Positions 23,799 through 31,907 of a stretch of 39,349 bases of DNA are shown here, piece after piece. The DNA comes from Bacteroidales bacterium (GTDB lineage Bacteria; Bacteroidota; Bacteroidia; Bacteroidales; Lentimicrobiaceae). Positions within the stretch are counted from its first letter, which is position 1. The number at the start of each line of letters is the position of its first letter. The position numbers were made by a program, and so were the translations under genes. The notes under the pieces are model-generated. The model was not told where the DNA came from. It saw nothing but the letters and a program-made list of their open reading frames with translations, and ran no database searches. The DNA lies in contig JALHHH010000017.1 in the NCBI GenBank assembly GCA_022837485.1, positions 1 through 39,349 on the forward strand, in the 5' to 3' direction.

Positions 23799-25748
23799 AT
23801 GCACACCGGACTTTCGCGCAGGCAATCGGTTCTGATTGCCCTTGCAGCAACTGCAACCATCATTCTACTGACCGGCTTTTTGATACGCGACCAACTGCTG
23901 AATCAGGTATTGCGCGATCGTGCAAAACGCATTACGGAAGAAACAGGAGCCATTATTTCCTGGTCGGATGCCGGATTTTCAGGAATCAGTTCGGTAAACA
24001 TTAAAAAACTGGCCATATGCCCTCCGAAGGGCGATACGCTGCTGACTGCAGGACAGATTCAAATCGGAGTGAATCCATGGTCTTTGCTTAGCCTGAACCT
24101 CCGATTTACGGATATCGAAGTAAACGACCCGCACCTGAACTTTTTCAGGGATGGAGACAACAGCAATTACCTTTTTTTACTCAGAAGTTCTGAAGGCAAA
24201 CCGGCAGTGACAGACAGCACTTCCGGCCGCACCGGATTCAGCGAACTTACAGACCGGATATTCAGACTTTTATTCCGCTCAATACCCGAAAATATACGCA
24301 TCCGGGGCTTTACGGCTTCAGCGAATATCAACCGGCATTTTGTGACATTCATCGTAAGCGATCTAAACATTGAAGATCGCGGATTTCAAACGAGTGTTTA
24401 TGTGATGGAAGATACCGTTGCCAATGTCTGGCGACTGAGCGGAATAATCGATCCGCGGAACCGCAGGGCTGGAGTCTGCCTTGCTTCATCCGGATTACGA
24501 CCGGTATATATCCCGTATCTTGAGTACCGCTTGGGTCTGCGAATGGCATTCGACTCCCTTAGGATGGAATTTACCTACAGCCCTTCGGTTTCTGGAATTG
24601 CCGGGATCAGCGGCAGCATACGCACCTCGGACTTTCGGATCAAACACGAAAAAATATCGGCCGGTGACGTCCTTTTGCGAAAAGCAGGAGCCGATTTCAG
24701 GCTGAAGCTTGGCAAAACGTTTGCAGAGATCGACAGTACAACAAATCTGAGCTGGAACGAACAGTCGTTTCACCTCTTTGTGCGTTACGATAACTCGGAA
24801 AGCGAGAAAATATGTGTAAAAATCAATGAGCCGGCATTGGATGCAGCGGTTTTCTTTGCTGCCCTGCCCGACGGACTTTTCACGAACCTTTCGGGGATAG
24901 GCGTCAGGGGAAATCTTGCTTTCCGGCTCAATTTCGACCTGGACACCAGCGTTCCGGATTCCCTGGTATTTGATGCGGCACTGACCTCAGGGAATTTCGG
25001 CATAGAAAGATTCGGGGCGACGGATTTCAGGCGGATCGGAGATGAGTTTGCATACACGGCCTATGAAAAAGGGATGCCCGTCCGAACCTTTATGGTTGGT
25101 CCGGAAAACCCGGAATTCCGACGCCTTGAACAGATTTCCGATTACCTTAAATTCGCCATCCTGACTTCGGAAGACGGAGCATTTTTTCACCATAACGGCT
25201 TTATCCCCGACGCCATCCGCGAAAGCATCATCACCAATATAAAAGAAAAGCGCTTTGCCCGCGGAGGTAGCACCATCAGCATGCAACTGGCAAAAAATGT
25301 ATTTCTGAACCGCAACAAAAACATCACTCGCAAACTGGAGGAGATGCTGATAACCTGGCTGATCGAATCGCAGCAACTGGTCAGCAAAGAGCGGATGTTT
25401 GAAGTATATCTCAATATTATAGAAACCGGGCCCATGGTTTATGGGGTAAACGAAGCTGCCCGCTTTTATTTCTCCAAAGACGTTTCAAAGCTGACGCTGG
25501 CAGAATCCATCTATCTGGCAAGCATAATTCCCCGTCCGAAGGCCTTCAGGTATTCCTTCGGTCAGAACGGAGAACTGCGCGAGCATATGAAAGCTTATTA
25601 CGAACTTGTATCCTCCAAAATGCTGAAAAAGGAATGGATTACGCAGGAAGACTACGATCGCCTGGTTCCGAATATCGAACTTAAAGGTCCAGCCCGGGAG
25701 CTGGTGGTGGTAACGGACACGATCCCTGCAAAGGCAGAAGAGTTTTGA
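23799..25748 (+). CDS. AsmA-like domain fused to a GT51 peptidoglycan glycosyltransferase
   Basis: A 649-residue inner-membrane protein. One N-terminal transmembrane helix (about 9-30) is followed by about 400 residues of AsmA-like beta-rich sequence, beginning with the typical SWSDAGFSGISSVNIKKL and LLSLNLRFTDIEVNDPHLNF. The C-terminal third is a glycosyltransferase 51 domain: the catalytic Glu is E458 in EDGAFFHHNG, then GGSTISMQLAKNVFL, RKLEEMLITWLIE, and the segment EVYLNIIETGPMVYGV. There is no transpeptidase domain, so it would polymerise glycan strands but not cross-link. It is not the usual monofunctional MtgA, which lacks the long periplasmic region. It may couple envelope sensing or lipid transport to wall synthesis. 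Confidence 0.85.
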   Translation: MHTGLSRRQSVLIALAATATIILLTGFLIRDQLLNQVLRDRAKRITEETGAIISWSDAGFSGISSVNIKKLAICPPKGDTLLTAGQIQIGVNPWSLLSLNLRFTDIEVNDPHLNFFRDGDNSNYLFLLRSSEGKPAVTDSTSGRTGFSELTDRIFRLLFRSIPENIRIRGFTASANINRHFVTFIVSDLNIEDRGFQTSVYVMEDTVANVWRLSGIIDPRNRRAGVCLASSGLRPVYIPYLEYRLGLRMAFDSLRMEFTYSPSVSGIAGISGSIRTSDFRIKHEKISAGDVLLRKAGADFRLKLGKTFAEIDSTTNLSWNEQSFHLFVRYDNSESEKICVKINEPALDAAVFFAALPDGLFTNLSGIGVRGNLAFRLNFDLDTSVPDSLVFDAALTSGNFGIERFGATDFRRIGDEFAYTAYEKGMPVRTFMVGPENPEFRRLEQISDYLKFAILTSEDGAFFHHNGFIPDAIRESIITNIKEKRFARGGSTISMQLAKNVFLNRNKNITRKLEEMLITWLIESQQLVSKERMFEVYLNIIETGPMVYGVNEAARFYFSKDVSKLTLAESIYLASIIPRPKAFRYSFGQNGELREHMKAYYELVSSKMLKKEWITQEDYDRLVPNIELKGPARELVVVTDTIPAKAEEF

Positions 25749-25894
25749 TTCCGGATATGCACATGCATTCCGACGGGACAGATCAAGGAACCGAAGAATT
25801 AGCTGTAACATATTCCCGATCTGCAATTTCCGGGTTCAAATATGTTGATCTTCTGCTAAATCATTATTATAACCTCTGGGAAATCCTAACAGGA

Positions 25895-25924
25895 ACCATA
25901 ACCTTAGTCTCAGCCTCAGTCATC
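25895..25924. repeat. Short degenerate hexamer array
   Basis: Five units, ACCATA-ACCTTA-GTCTCA-GCCTCA-GTCATC, related to the NCCTNA arrays at 30921 and 31863. It lies in the 290-base gap before rpsP, which otherwise has only a TATTTTG promoter-like site at 25983. Confidence 0.5.
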
Positions 25925-26036
25925 TTCCGGATAATTTTCAAGAAATCCCTTCCAACTCTTTGATATGTCAGAAATTATCCGTTATTTTGCACCCCTGTTT
26001 CAAAAATCACAGTTTTAACTACTTAATTTTAGATTT

Positions 26037-26591
26037 ATGCCAACAAAAATGAGATTACAACGTCATGGTAAGAAGGGCAGGCCTTTTTATCACATTGTAA
26101 TTGCGGACGGTCGTGCACCCCGGGATGGAAGATTCATCGAAAAGATTGGCACGTATAACCCAGTTGCGAAACCTGCCGAGATTGATCTCAATTTCGATAA
26201 AGCTTACGACTGGTTTGTTAAAGGAGCTGACCCCACCCCGACCGTTAAGGCCATCCTGAGCGAAAAGGGCGTTCTGCTCTACAACCACCTGATGAAAGGC
26301 GTTGCAAAAGGCGCATTTACCAAGGAAGTTGCCGAAGTTCGTTTCAACGAATGGAAAGAATCCAAGGAAAACAAGACCAGCAGTGCTGTTAAAGCCATTG
26401 AGCTGAGCGAAAAAGAAGCTGCCAAGAAGCGTCTGGAAGCCGAAGCTAAAGTTAACGAAGCCCGTGCTGAAGCCATCGCCAAAAAACGCATGCAGGAAGC
26501 TCAGGCTGCTGCCGGCGAAACCGAAGAAGCCGCTACCGAAGCCGCCGAAGAACCTGCAGCAGAAGCTGCCGAAGAAACCGCTGCCGAGTAA
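26037..26591 (+). CDS. rpsP: 30S ribosomal protein S16 with long Ala/Glu-rich tail
   Basis: A 184-residue S16. The core of about 85 residues is standard: MRLQRHGKKGRPFYHIVIAD, RDGRFIEKIGTYNP and DWFVKGADPT. Bacterial S16 is usually 80-90 residues; here about 100 follow, first a Lys/Glu helix (KEAAKKRLEAEAKVNEARAE) and then an extremely Ala/Glu/Thr-rich end. Long tails of this kind are common in Bacteroidota S16. It begins the rpsP-rimM operon, with 20 bases to rimM. Confidence 0.95.
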   Translation: MPTKMRLQRHGKKGRPFYHIVIADGRAPRDGRFIEKIGTYNPVAKPAEIDLNFDKAYDWFVKGADPTPTVKAILSEKGVLLYNHLMKGVAKGAFTKEVAEVRFNEWKESKENKTSSAVKAIELSEKEAAKKRLEAEAKVNEARAEAIAKKRMQEAQAAAGETEEAATEAAEEPAAEAAEETAAE

Positions 26592-26611
26592 TTCCGGCCA
26601 TTTCCGGGACT

Positions 26612-27133
26612 ATGGAAGGGTATTTCTATCTGGGCAGAATTCTCAAACTTTTTGCTTCCAAAGGAGCCCTTCTGGTCAATCTAGATGCAGACGACCCGGA
26701 AGACTACATAAATCTGGAATCAGTTTTCGTTCGCATGAATGAACAACTGATTCCATTTTTTATTACCGATATCCAGCTCCGTCACAACAACAATGCGGTA
26801 TTCACCTTTATGGATATCGACTCGCCCGAACAAGCAGGCATACTTACCGGTTGCGAAATGTTTCTGCCTGTGGAAATGCTGCCTCCCCTCACAGGTAACC
26901 GGTTTTACTACCATGAAATCAAAGGGTGGCGTGTCGTTGATGAAGCATTCGGCGATACCGGCACCGTGCAGGAAGTGCTTGAATACCCCCACCAGGCCAT
27001 ACTGCGCATCATGCTTGGTGAAAAAGAAATCCTCATCCCCGTCAGCGACGACATCATTACCGGCGTCGACCGTGAGAACCGCATCCTCAACATCCGCGCT
27101 CCGGAAGGACTGATTGAACTTTATCTGGAGTAG
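26612..27133 (+). CDS. rimM: Ribosome maturation factor RimM
   Basis: A 173-residue RimM, needed for maturation of the 30S head near S19 and paired with rpsP in most bacteria. The N-terminal beta-barrel starts MEGYFYLGRILKLFASKG, and the PRC-barrel domain contains FYYHEIKGWRVVDEAFGDTG and ILIPVSDDIITGVD, ending in IRAPEGLIELYLE. Length and domain order are normal. The glycine-containing segment after GRI is slightly diverged (LFASKGALLV). Confidence 0.93.
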   Translation: MEGYFYLGRILKLFASKGALLVNLDADDPEDYINLESVFVRMNEQLIPFFITDIQLRHNNNAVFTFMDIDSPEQAGILTGCEMFLPVEMLPPLTGNRFYYHEIKGWRVVDEAFGDTGTVQEVLEYPHQAILRIMLGEKEILIPVSDDIITGVDRENRILNIRAPEGLIELYLE

Positions 27134-27199
27134 CAGATTACCCGATATTAATTTTGTAATAATTTTTTCGGATTTATATGCGAACCGGTCTGGTTTTGT

Positions 27200-27207
27200 T
27201 ATATTTG
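27200..27207 (+). promoter_or_regulatory. -7 promoter element of the YCF48-type gene
   Basis: TATATTTG, 26 bases before the ATG at 27234. No strong -33 match at the normal distance. Confidence 0.45.
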
Positions 27208-27233
27208 AGCGATCTATATATTAAGACAGCACC

Positions 27234-29441
27234 ATGAGAAATAAATTATTCCAATCTGTAATCCTTATCTTCCTGATTACCTCATCAGCCGTTTATGCAC
27301 AGCAAGCCTGGAACAGGATATCACCGGTACCGCAGGAAAATTCGATCAACGACGTTATCGTCATTCCGGGCACCGGACAACTGATCGCGGTGGGAGAAGG
27401 CTCAACCTTGATGACATCGGACAATGAGGGCGAAACATGGCAAATTTCGACCAATCCGGGCGGAACTGACAATTTTATCAGCCTGGCTGGGGTTTGCTTT
27501 ATCAACGGTGATACCGGCTTTATCCATGGTGGCTATGAAACGATCCTGAAAACCTCCGATGGTGGAAACACCTGGGGTGTAACCTATGATGGAGGTGCTT
27601 ACTACTATCATCAATGTATCAACGACATCGCTTTCATCAATGATTCAACGGGTTTTGCCACCGGGTATGGCGGCCTCCTGCTTAAGACAACCGATACCGG
27701 GGATAACTGGGCTCCGCTTGAAACAGGAGTGAATGCTCCGTTCGGCAAAATCGTATTCTTTAATCAGGAAAATGGTTTCATTCTTTGCGGCGGAACGCTG
27801 GTACTCAGAACCGGTGATGGCGGTACCACCTGGACTCCTGACGATCTGTCCCCGTCTGTTCCGGGTGTTTATATTTATGATGCTTGCACTACCTCTTCCT
27901 TTAACGGATATATTTTCTCCAATTCCGAAATTCCTGATTACAACGGGTACATCAGTAAAACAACCGATGGAGGGGTAACATGGACCACTGTGCTGGAAGA
28001 TCCCTCGGCTTATTCAGGGAAATTTGCATTTTTTGATGAACAACTGGGCATGATTGCGTGCATGACCTGGGAATATCAGACTAAGGTTTGGCTGACAGGA
28101 GATGGTGGTATCACCTGGAATGTTATTGACCACCCCTGGCTTCCCTGGTGGTCTGCAACAGGCCTCACCTACCTCAGTCAAACCACGGCAATCGCTCTGG
28201 GATACAAAGGAATGGTACACAAATCCACAGACTCAGGGCAAAGCTGGCAGGCTCAGCAGGTCAGACTTTTTTCAGGGAGCGTGTTTAAAGTTCAGTTTAC
28301 CGATGAAAACACCGGCTTTGTTGTTACCGACATCGGGAGCGGGGGTGTTGCCGGAAAGGGGATAAAAAAAACAACCGATCAAGGACAATCCTGGTCACAG
28401 ATCTACAGCAACTGGGAATCGTCCGGCCTTGATTTTCACTTCATCAACAACAATCTGGGCTATGTAGCCAGGCCAAACTTCATGGATACGCTATTGGTTT
28501 CAAAGACAACCGATGGTGGCTCATCATGGATAGAATACAACACCGGTTTTGTTCTTAGCCCGCTTGATATCCGCTTTTTTGACGAAAACCACGGTCTGAT
28601 CTGCAGCGAATACCGGGTTATAAAAACATCCGACGGGGGAACTACCTGGACGGAAGTGACCCCGGGAACCGGCGCCTTCAGGCGGATTAAATACAGGTCG
28701 CAACAGGAAGTATACATAGCCGGGTCGAACGACAATTCGTTGATTATACTCTTCAAATCATCCGATGGTGGCGCTTCCTGGGAAAGTATCGCAGCAGGTA
28801 CAGGCAGCGCGGCATCCGACATCGCCCTTCCCGTCGGACAGACCATTGTTCTCACCTGTGGTACAAATATTCTGAAATCGGAAGATGAAGGGCAGACGTG
28901 GCAGGTCTGTCAATCATCTAACCCCGATCTTCTGGCCTTCAGGTCACTCTTTTTTGTATCTCCGATGGTCGGTTACGCTATTGGAGAAGGGTATCACAGT
29001 ACCATCGAAAAAACCACCGATGGCGGCAACACCTGGTTTCCTTTAAACACAAATACCTCATCCGCCCTGAATGCCGCCTGGTTTTTCGACGATGACAACG
29101 GATTTGCTTTCGGGGAAAGGGGGCTGATGATTGAAACATCAACCGGAGGGGTGACAGCTGCAAACATCCTGGTTGCCGATGAAAACTCAGTCTTGTTTAC
29201 CATCTCTCCCAATCCGGTTTCCGGTGGCTTCATCCTCAGGGTAAGGCCGGAAAGCAACCCTCAGGGTACTGCTACACTGACCGTCACCAGTCTGACAGGA
29301 AGCCTTATCCGTCAGCAAATCATCAACGATCCGGTTCAGGCTGCTTTTGTTTCAACGGAAACACTGAAACCGGGCATCTACCTTGTGACCATTCACACCA
29401 AAAACGGTACGCGGGAGACGCACAAACTTGTGAAACTTTAA
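27234..29441 (+). CDS. T9SS-exported YCF48/BNR-repeat protein
   Basis: A 735-residue secreted protein. Signal peptide MRNKLFQSVILIFLITSSAV-YAQ, then many BNR/YCF48-type repeats with the recurring signature KT[ST]DGGxTW (for example KTSDGGNTW, KTTDGGVTW, KTSDGGTTW, KTTDGGNTW), which predicts a beta-propeller like sortilin or Ycf48. The last 80 residues are a type A T9SS sorting domain: FTISPNPVSGGFILRV, then LTSLTG-like VTSLTGSLIRQQ and LKPGIYLVTIHTKNGTRETH, ending KLVKL. It is thus exported by the T9SS and attached to or released from the cell surface. The ligand is unknown. Confidence 0.88.
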   Translation: MRNKLFQSVILIFLITSSAVYAQQAWNRISPVPQENSINDVIVIPGTGQLIAVGEGSTLMTSDNEGETWQISTNPGGTDNFISLAGVCFINGDTGFIHGGYETILKTSDGGNTWGVTYDGGAYYYHQCINDIAFINDSTGFATGYGGLLLKTTDTGDNWAPLETGVNAPFGKIVFFNQENGFILCGGTLVLRTGDGGTTWTPDDLSPSVPGVYIYDACTTSSFNGYIFSNSEIPDYNGYISKTTDGGVTWTTVLEDPSAYSGKFAFFDEQLGMIACMTWEYQTKVWLTGDGGITWNVIDHPWLPWWSATGLTYLSQTTAIALGYKGMVHKSTDSGQSWQAQQVRLFSGSVFKVQFTDENTGFVVTDIGSGGVAGKGIKKTTDQGQSWSQIYSNWESSGLDFHFINNNLGYVARPNFMDTLLVSKTTDGGSSWIEYNTGFVLSPLDIRFFDENHGLICSEYRVIKTSDGGTTWTEVTPGTGAFRRIKYRSQQEVYIAGSNDNSLIILFKSSDGGASWESIAAGTGSAASDIALPVGQTIVLTCGTNILKSEDEGQTWQVCQSSNPDLLAFRSLFFVSPMVGYAIGEGYHSTIEKTTDGGNTWFPLNTNTSSALNAAWFFDDDNGFAFGERGLMIETSTGGVTAANILVADENSVLFTISPNPVSGGFILRVRPESNPQGTATLTVTSLTGSLIRQQIINDPVQAAFVSTETLKPGIYLVTIHTKNGTRETHKLVKL

Positions 29442-29496
29442 GCAATGCGCTAAAAGCAAGCTGAGTTCCGCTGAAATCCATTGGCCGGATAATGCG

Positions 29497-29504
29497 TATC
29501 TTTA
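29497..29504 (+). promoter_or_regulatory. Possible -7 element of trmN6
   Basis: TATCTTTA matches TAnnTTTG at 7 of 8 positions and lies 5 bases before the ATG at 29510, so a transcript from it would be leaderless. It overlaps the upstream alternative start at 29492. Confidence 0.3.
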
Positions 29505-29509
29505 CCGCC

Positions 29510-30214
29510 ATGGCATTCCGTTTTAAACAATTCAGTATCGAGGACACTGCATGTACCATGAAGGTGGGTACCGACTCCGTATTGCTCGGCGCCTGGGCCG
29601 CGGTAAACGGCAGCAGCAAGATTCTGGATATTGGCACCGGTTGCGGCATCCTGGCGTTGATGGCGGCTCAGCGGAGCGAGGCGGGCATTATCGGGATTGA
29701 CATTGACGCAGCTTCGGTTGAGGCTGCCCATGGCAACTTCAGCCGTTCGCCATGGAGCGGCAGACTCACAGCATTCAACCTGAGCCTGCAGGACTTCTGT
29801 ACAAAAAATCCACCGCAGTTTGACCACATCCTTACCAATCCGCCTTTTTTTGTCAATTCGCTGAAAGCCCCCCTGCCTTCGCGCAACAGGGCCAGGCACA
29901 ACGACGAACTGCCTTTTCCGGAGCTGGCAGAATGCTGCCACCAGTTGCTGAAGCTTGAAGGTAAATTAAGCCTGGTGCTGCCCGTTAAGGAAGCTGTGCT
30001 GTTTTTGGAAGCAGCCATGGAAAAAGGACTATATCTCAGCCGGAAACTGGAAATCCGTCCGTATACCCACCGCCCCGTCAATCGCATGCTGATGGAATTC
30101 AGAAAAAATCCGGTCGCAGAAATCGCAACCGACTGGCTGGGAATGCGTGGAGAATACGGTTCCTACACATCTGAATACAGGGAACTTACCAGAGATTTCT
30201 ACCTTAATTTCTGA
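29510..30214 (+). CDS. trmN6: tRNA1(Val) adenine-37 N6-methyltransferase (TrmN6/YfiC-like)
   Basis: A 234-residue SAM-dependent methyltransferase that modifies A37 of tRNA-Val. It starts MAFRFKQFSIEDTACTMKVGTDSVLLGAW, of which FKQF and the MKVGTDSVLLGAW segment are the family signature. The SAM loop is ILDIGTGCGILAL and the acidic ribose ligand is in GIDIDAASV. The catalytic NPPFF motif is at N110-F114, typical of N6-adenine methylation. The frame opens at 29492, but the ATG at 29510 gives the standard start. Confidence 0.9.
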   Translation: MAFRFKQFSIEDTACTMKVGTDSVLLGAWAAVNGSSKILDIGTGCGILALMAAQRSEAGIIGIDIDAASVEAAHGNFSRSPWSGRLTAFNLSLQDFCTKNPPQFDHILTNPPFFVNSLKAPLPSRNRARHNDELPFPELAECCHQLLKLEGKLSLVLPVKEAVLFLEAAMEKGLYLSRKLEIRPYTHRPVNRMLMEFRKNPVAEIATDWLGMRGEYGSYTSEYRELTRDFYLNF

Positions 30215-30256
30215 CGAAAGGGCATTGTTTTTGTTGGGTTTTGGAAAAATCACCGC

Positions 30257-30592
30257 ATGAAAAAGCTCCTTCTTTCCATTCTGTTCACGATTTTAGCAGC
30301 AGGTTTCGCGGATGCTCAGAAAATTTTTTCCTGCGAAAATCGATACGATGCTGATTTTAAGGTATATGTGGCAAAAAACCGATACGATGCCGATCTGCTT
30401 GTTTATAAAGTTGCTAATCGTTACGATGCAGACACCGATGGCCGCTGGTATTTTGTGGAGAACCGCTACGATGCCGATAAAAAGATTTGGTTTGCCGAAA
30501 ACCGCTACGATGCCGACCTTTTGATCTTTTTTGTAGAAAACCGCTACGATGCAGGCTGGAGAAACCGAAGTAAGATGCACCTGATTTTTTAA
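30257..30592 (+). CDS. Small secreted NRYDAD-repeat protein (DUF6150-like)
   Basis: A 111-residue protein with signal peptide (KKLLLSILFTILAAGFADA) and a mature part made almost wholly of six repeats. The hexapeptide NRYDAD (last copy NRYDAG) recurs every 13 residues, with one 15-residue interval, separated by short beta-prone segments such as FKVYVAK, LLVYKVA, KKIWFAE and LLIFFVE. It ends WRNRSKMHLIF. The layout (x-A-D every ~13 residues, a W-Y-F-V segment in the middle, final A-G-W) is that of DUF6150, whose function is unknown. Codons for the motif vary between copies, except TAC-GAT, so the repeat is kept at the protein level. It follows trmN6 by 42 bases. Confidence 0.78.
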   Translation: MKKLLLSILFTILAAGFADAQKIFSCENRYDADFKVYVAKNRYDADLLVYKVANRYDADTDGRWYFVENRYDADKKIWFAENRYDADLLIFFVENRYDAGWRNRSKMHLIF

Positions 30593-30920
30593 TTACAGAT
30601 TTCAGTTTTTTCTTGCCCCGCCATAGTAAATAAAAAATTCGGATTACAATCCTGAAAAGAAAAATCACAATAAAATTCAGACTTCATCGATCAACATTTA
30701 ATACATTGATTATAAAGCATATAATGATTAACCCAAATAAAAATCACGGAAATTTCTATAATCCGGCCTCCATTGATATCTATCAGCCAAATCGTTCCGA
30801 AATCGCAGTTCCTGCAATTTATCTCATTCCTCCTTCGTATTTCTTACTTCTTACCCCTTACTTCTTACATCCGGCCTCAACCCGCAAGAATTCCCAATCA
30901 CGGTATCTAACAGATATCTT
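30593..30920. other. Intergenic region before the hexamer array
   Basis: About 330 AT-rich bases between the convergent DUF6150-like and outer-membrane barrel genes. Apart from the heptamer repeats at 30841 I see no gene, RNA or clear terminator. Confidence 0.4.
30841..30868. repeat. Four tandem heptamers
   Basis: TTCTTAC-TTCTTAC-CCCTTAC-TTCTTAC, a short pyrimidine-rich direct repeat 52 bases before the hexamer array. Confidence 0.7.
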
Positions 30921-30998
30921 ACCTTAACCTTAACCTTAACCTTAACCTTAACCTCAACCTCAGCCTTACCCTCAGCCTTACCCTCAGCCTCAGCCTAA
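30921..30998. repeat. Tandem hexamer array, 13 units of NCCTNA
   Basis: Five exact ACCTTA units are followed by ACCTCA twice, then alternating GCCTTA/CCCTCA and two last GCCTNA units, 13 in all without a break. The units degrade from left to right. The array runs up to and includes the stop codon of the outer-membrane barrel gene. It is telomere-like in appearance, but lies inside a chromosome segment. Confidence 0.85.
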
Positions 30999-31675
30999 AA
31001 CTGCGGCTGCTGGCCCTGGCGGCGGGATTCACGGCTCAGGCGTTCGTTGAAGACGTATATCAAACGGAACGTAAACAAACCGTTGTACTGATCGCGGATG
31101 TTGGGGCGCCCGGTTTTGGAGTCGATAATTTCCCGGGTGGCGATGGGGCGGATGGAATAGGCATACCGGGTATTAAAGCGAAGGCGTTCGAAAACGCGAA
31201 ACCGTACGTCGAGCAGAAGATTGAGATCGCTACTCCGGTATATGCCGCTTTCGAGGGTTGTGGAGGGCATCTCATATCCGTTGCGCTGTTCCCACACTTT
31301 CACCAGCCGGCCCCACGACATCCCGGCACCGAAAGTAACAATATCTTTATCCGTAAAATGGAGCATTAGGGGAATTTCAACGTAATTTAGCTTAAGTCCG
31401 TAAGAACCGTCGAGCGAATCGAGATATCGGGCACGCTGATGCGCCCCTTTTTCGCTGTAAATATTCTCCACGCTCACCGACCATTTGTTGTTAAATGGCA
31501 CAATAGCCGACACGCCGGCATTCATACCGAACTTTTTGTAGCCGTAAACCTCGTCGCCATCTACCTGGGTGGCATTAAGTCCCACAATGGCAGCCCCCAT
31601 AATCCGCTGTCCGCTGACGGATTGAACCGAAATTACGGCAATAAGCAGCAATACACCTGCAATCCTGTTTATCAT
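30995..31675 (-). CDS. Outer-membrane beta-barrel protein (PorT-like fold)
   Basis: A 226-residue protein with signal peptide (MINRIAGVLLLIAVISVQSV-SGQ) and about eight amphipathic strands typical of the small Bacteroidota outer-membrane barrel family: GAAIVGLNATQVDGDEVYGY, KFGMNAGVSAIVPFNNKW, LKLNYVEIPLMLHF and GLFTFRLIYVFNERL. The VEIPL segment after two strands is common to this family. After the last strand there is a short basic, Gln-rich tail (RESRRQGQQPQF). Function unknown. The stop codon lies in the hexamer array. It is the last gene of the minus-strand run, 230 bases after tex. Confidence 0.82.
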   Translation of the reverse strand: MINRIAGVLLLIAVISVQSVSGQRIMGAAIVGLNATQVDGDEVYGYKKFGMNAGVSAIVPFNNKWSVSVENIYSEKGAHQRARYLDSLDGSYGLKLNYVEIPLMLHFTDKDIVTFGAGMSWGRLVKVWEQRNGYEMPSTTLESGIYRSSDLNLLLDVRFRVFERLRFNTRYAYSIRPIATREIIDSKTGRPNIRDQYNGLFTFRLIYVFNERLSRESRRQGQQPQF

Positions 31676-31862
31676 CTTACTTTTCGCAATAACTACAACC
31701 TAAACGATAACATGCCGGAATTCGTATGTACATTTTCTGACGCGCACGCATCCCATGCTTCCTGCACATTCTTCGTCAACAGACAGAATCTTCAGGATTT
31801 CTTTGCTGGCTTTTTTTAAACATACACATCGCCATCACAATCTGACCACCCATCCAATCCCA

Positions 31863-31904
31863 ACCTCAATCTCTACCTTAACCTTAACCTCAACTTCAGC
31901 CTTC
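31863..31904. repeat. Second degenerate hexamer array
   Basis: Seven units, ACCTCA-ATCTCT-ACCTTA-ACCTTA-ACCTCA-ACTTCA-GCCTTC, ending 3 bases before the tex stop codon. Unit and strand orientation match the array at 30921, which also abuts the stop of a minus-strand gene. Confidence 0.7.
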
Positions 31905-31907
31905 TCT

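Noticed and set aside
25749..25963. 72-residue frame after the AsmA/GT51 gene
   Set aside because: No family features, overlaps the previous gene end and runs through the hexamer repeats.
30337..30558. CRISPR-like pattern: ~17-base repeats every 39 bases
   Set aside because: The repeats (AACCGCTACGATGCCGA and variants) are in frame in the NRYDAD protein, vary synonymously, and one interval is 45 bases. No cas gene is near.
30921..30998. Chromosome-end telomere
   Set aside because: The hexamer repeat looks telomeric, but genes continue on both sides without a break and the phylum has circular chromosomes.
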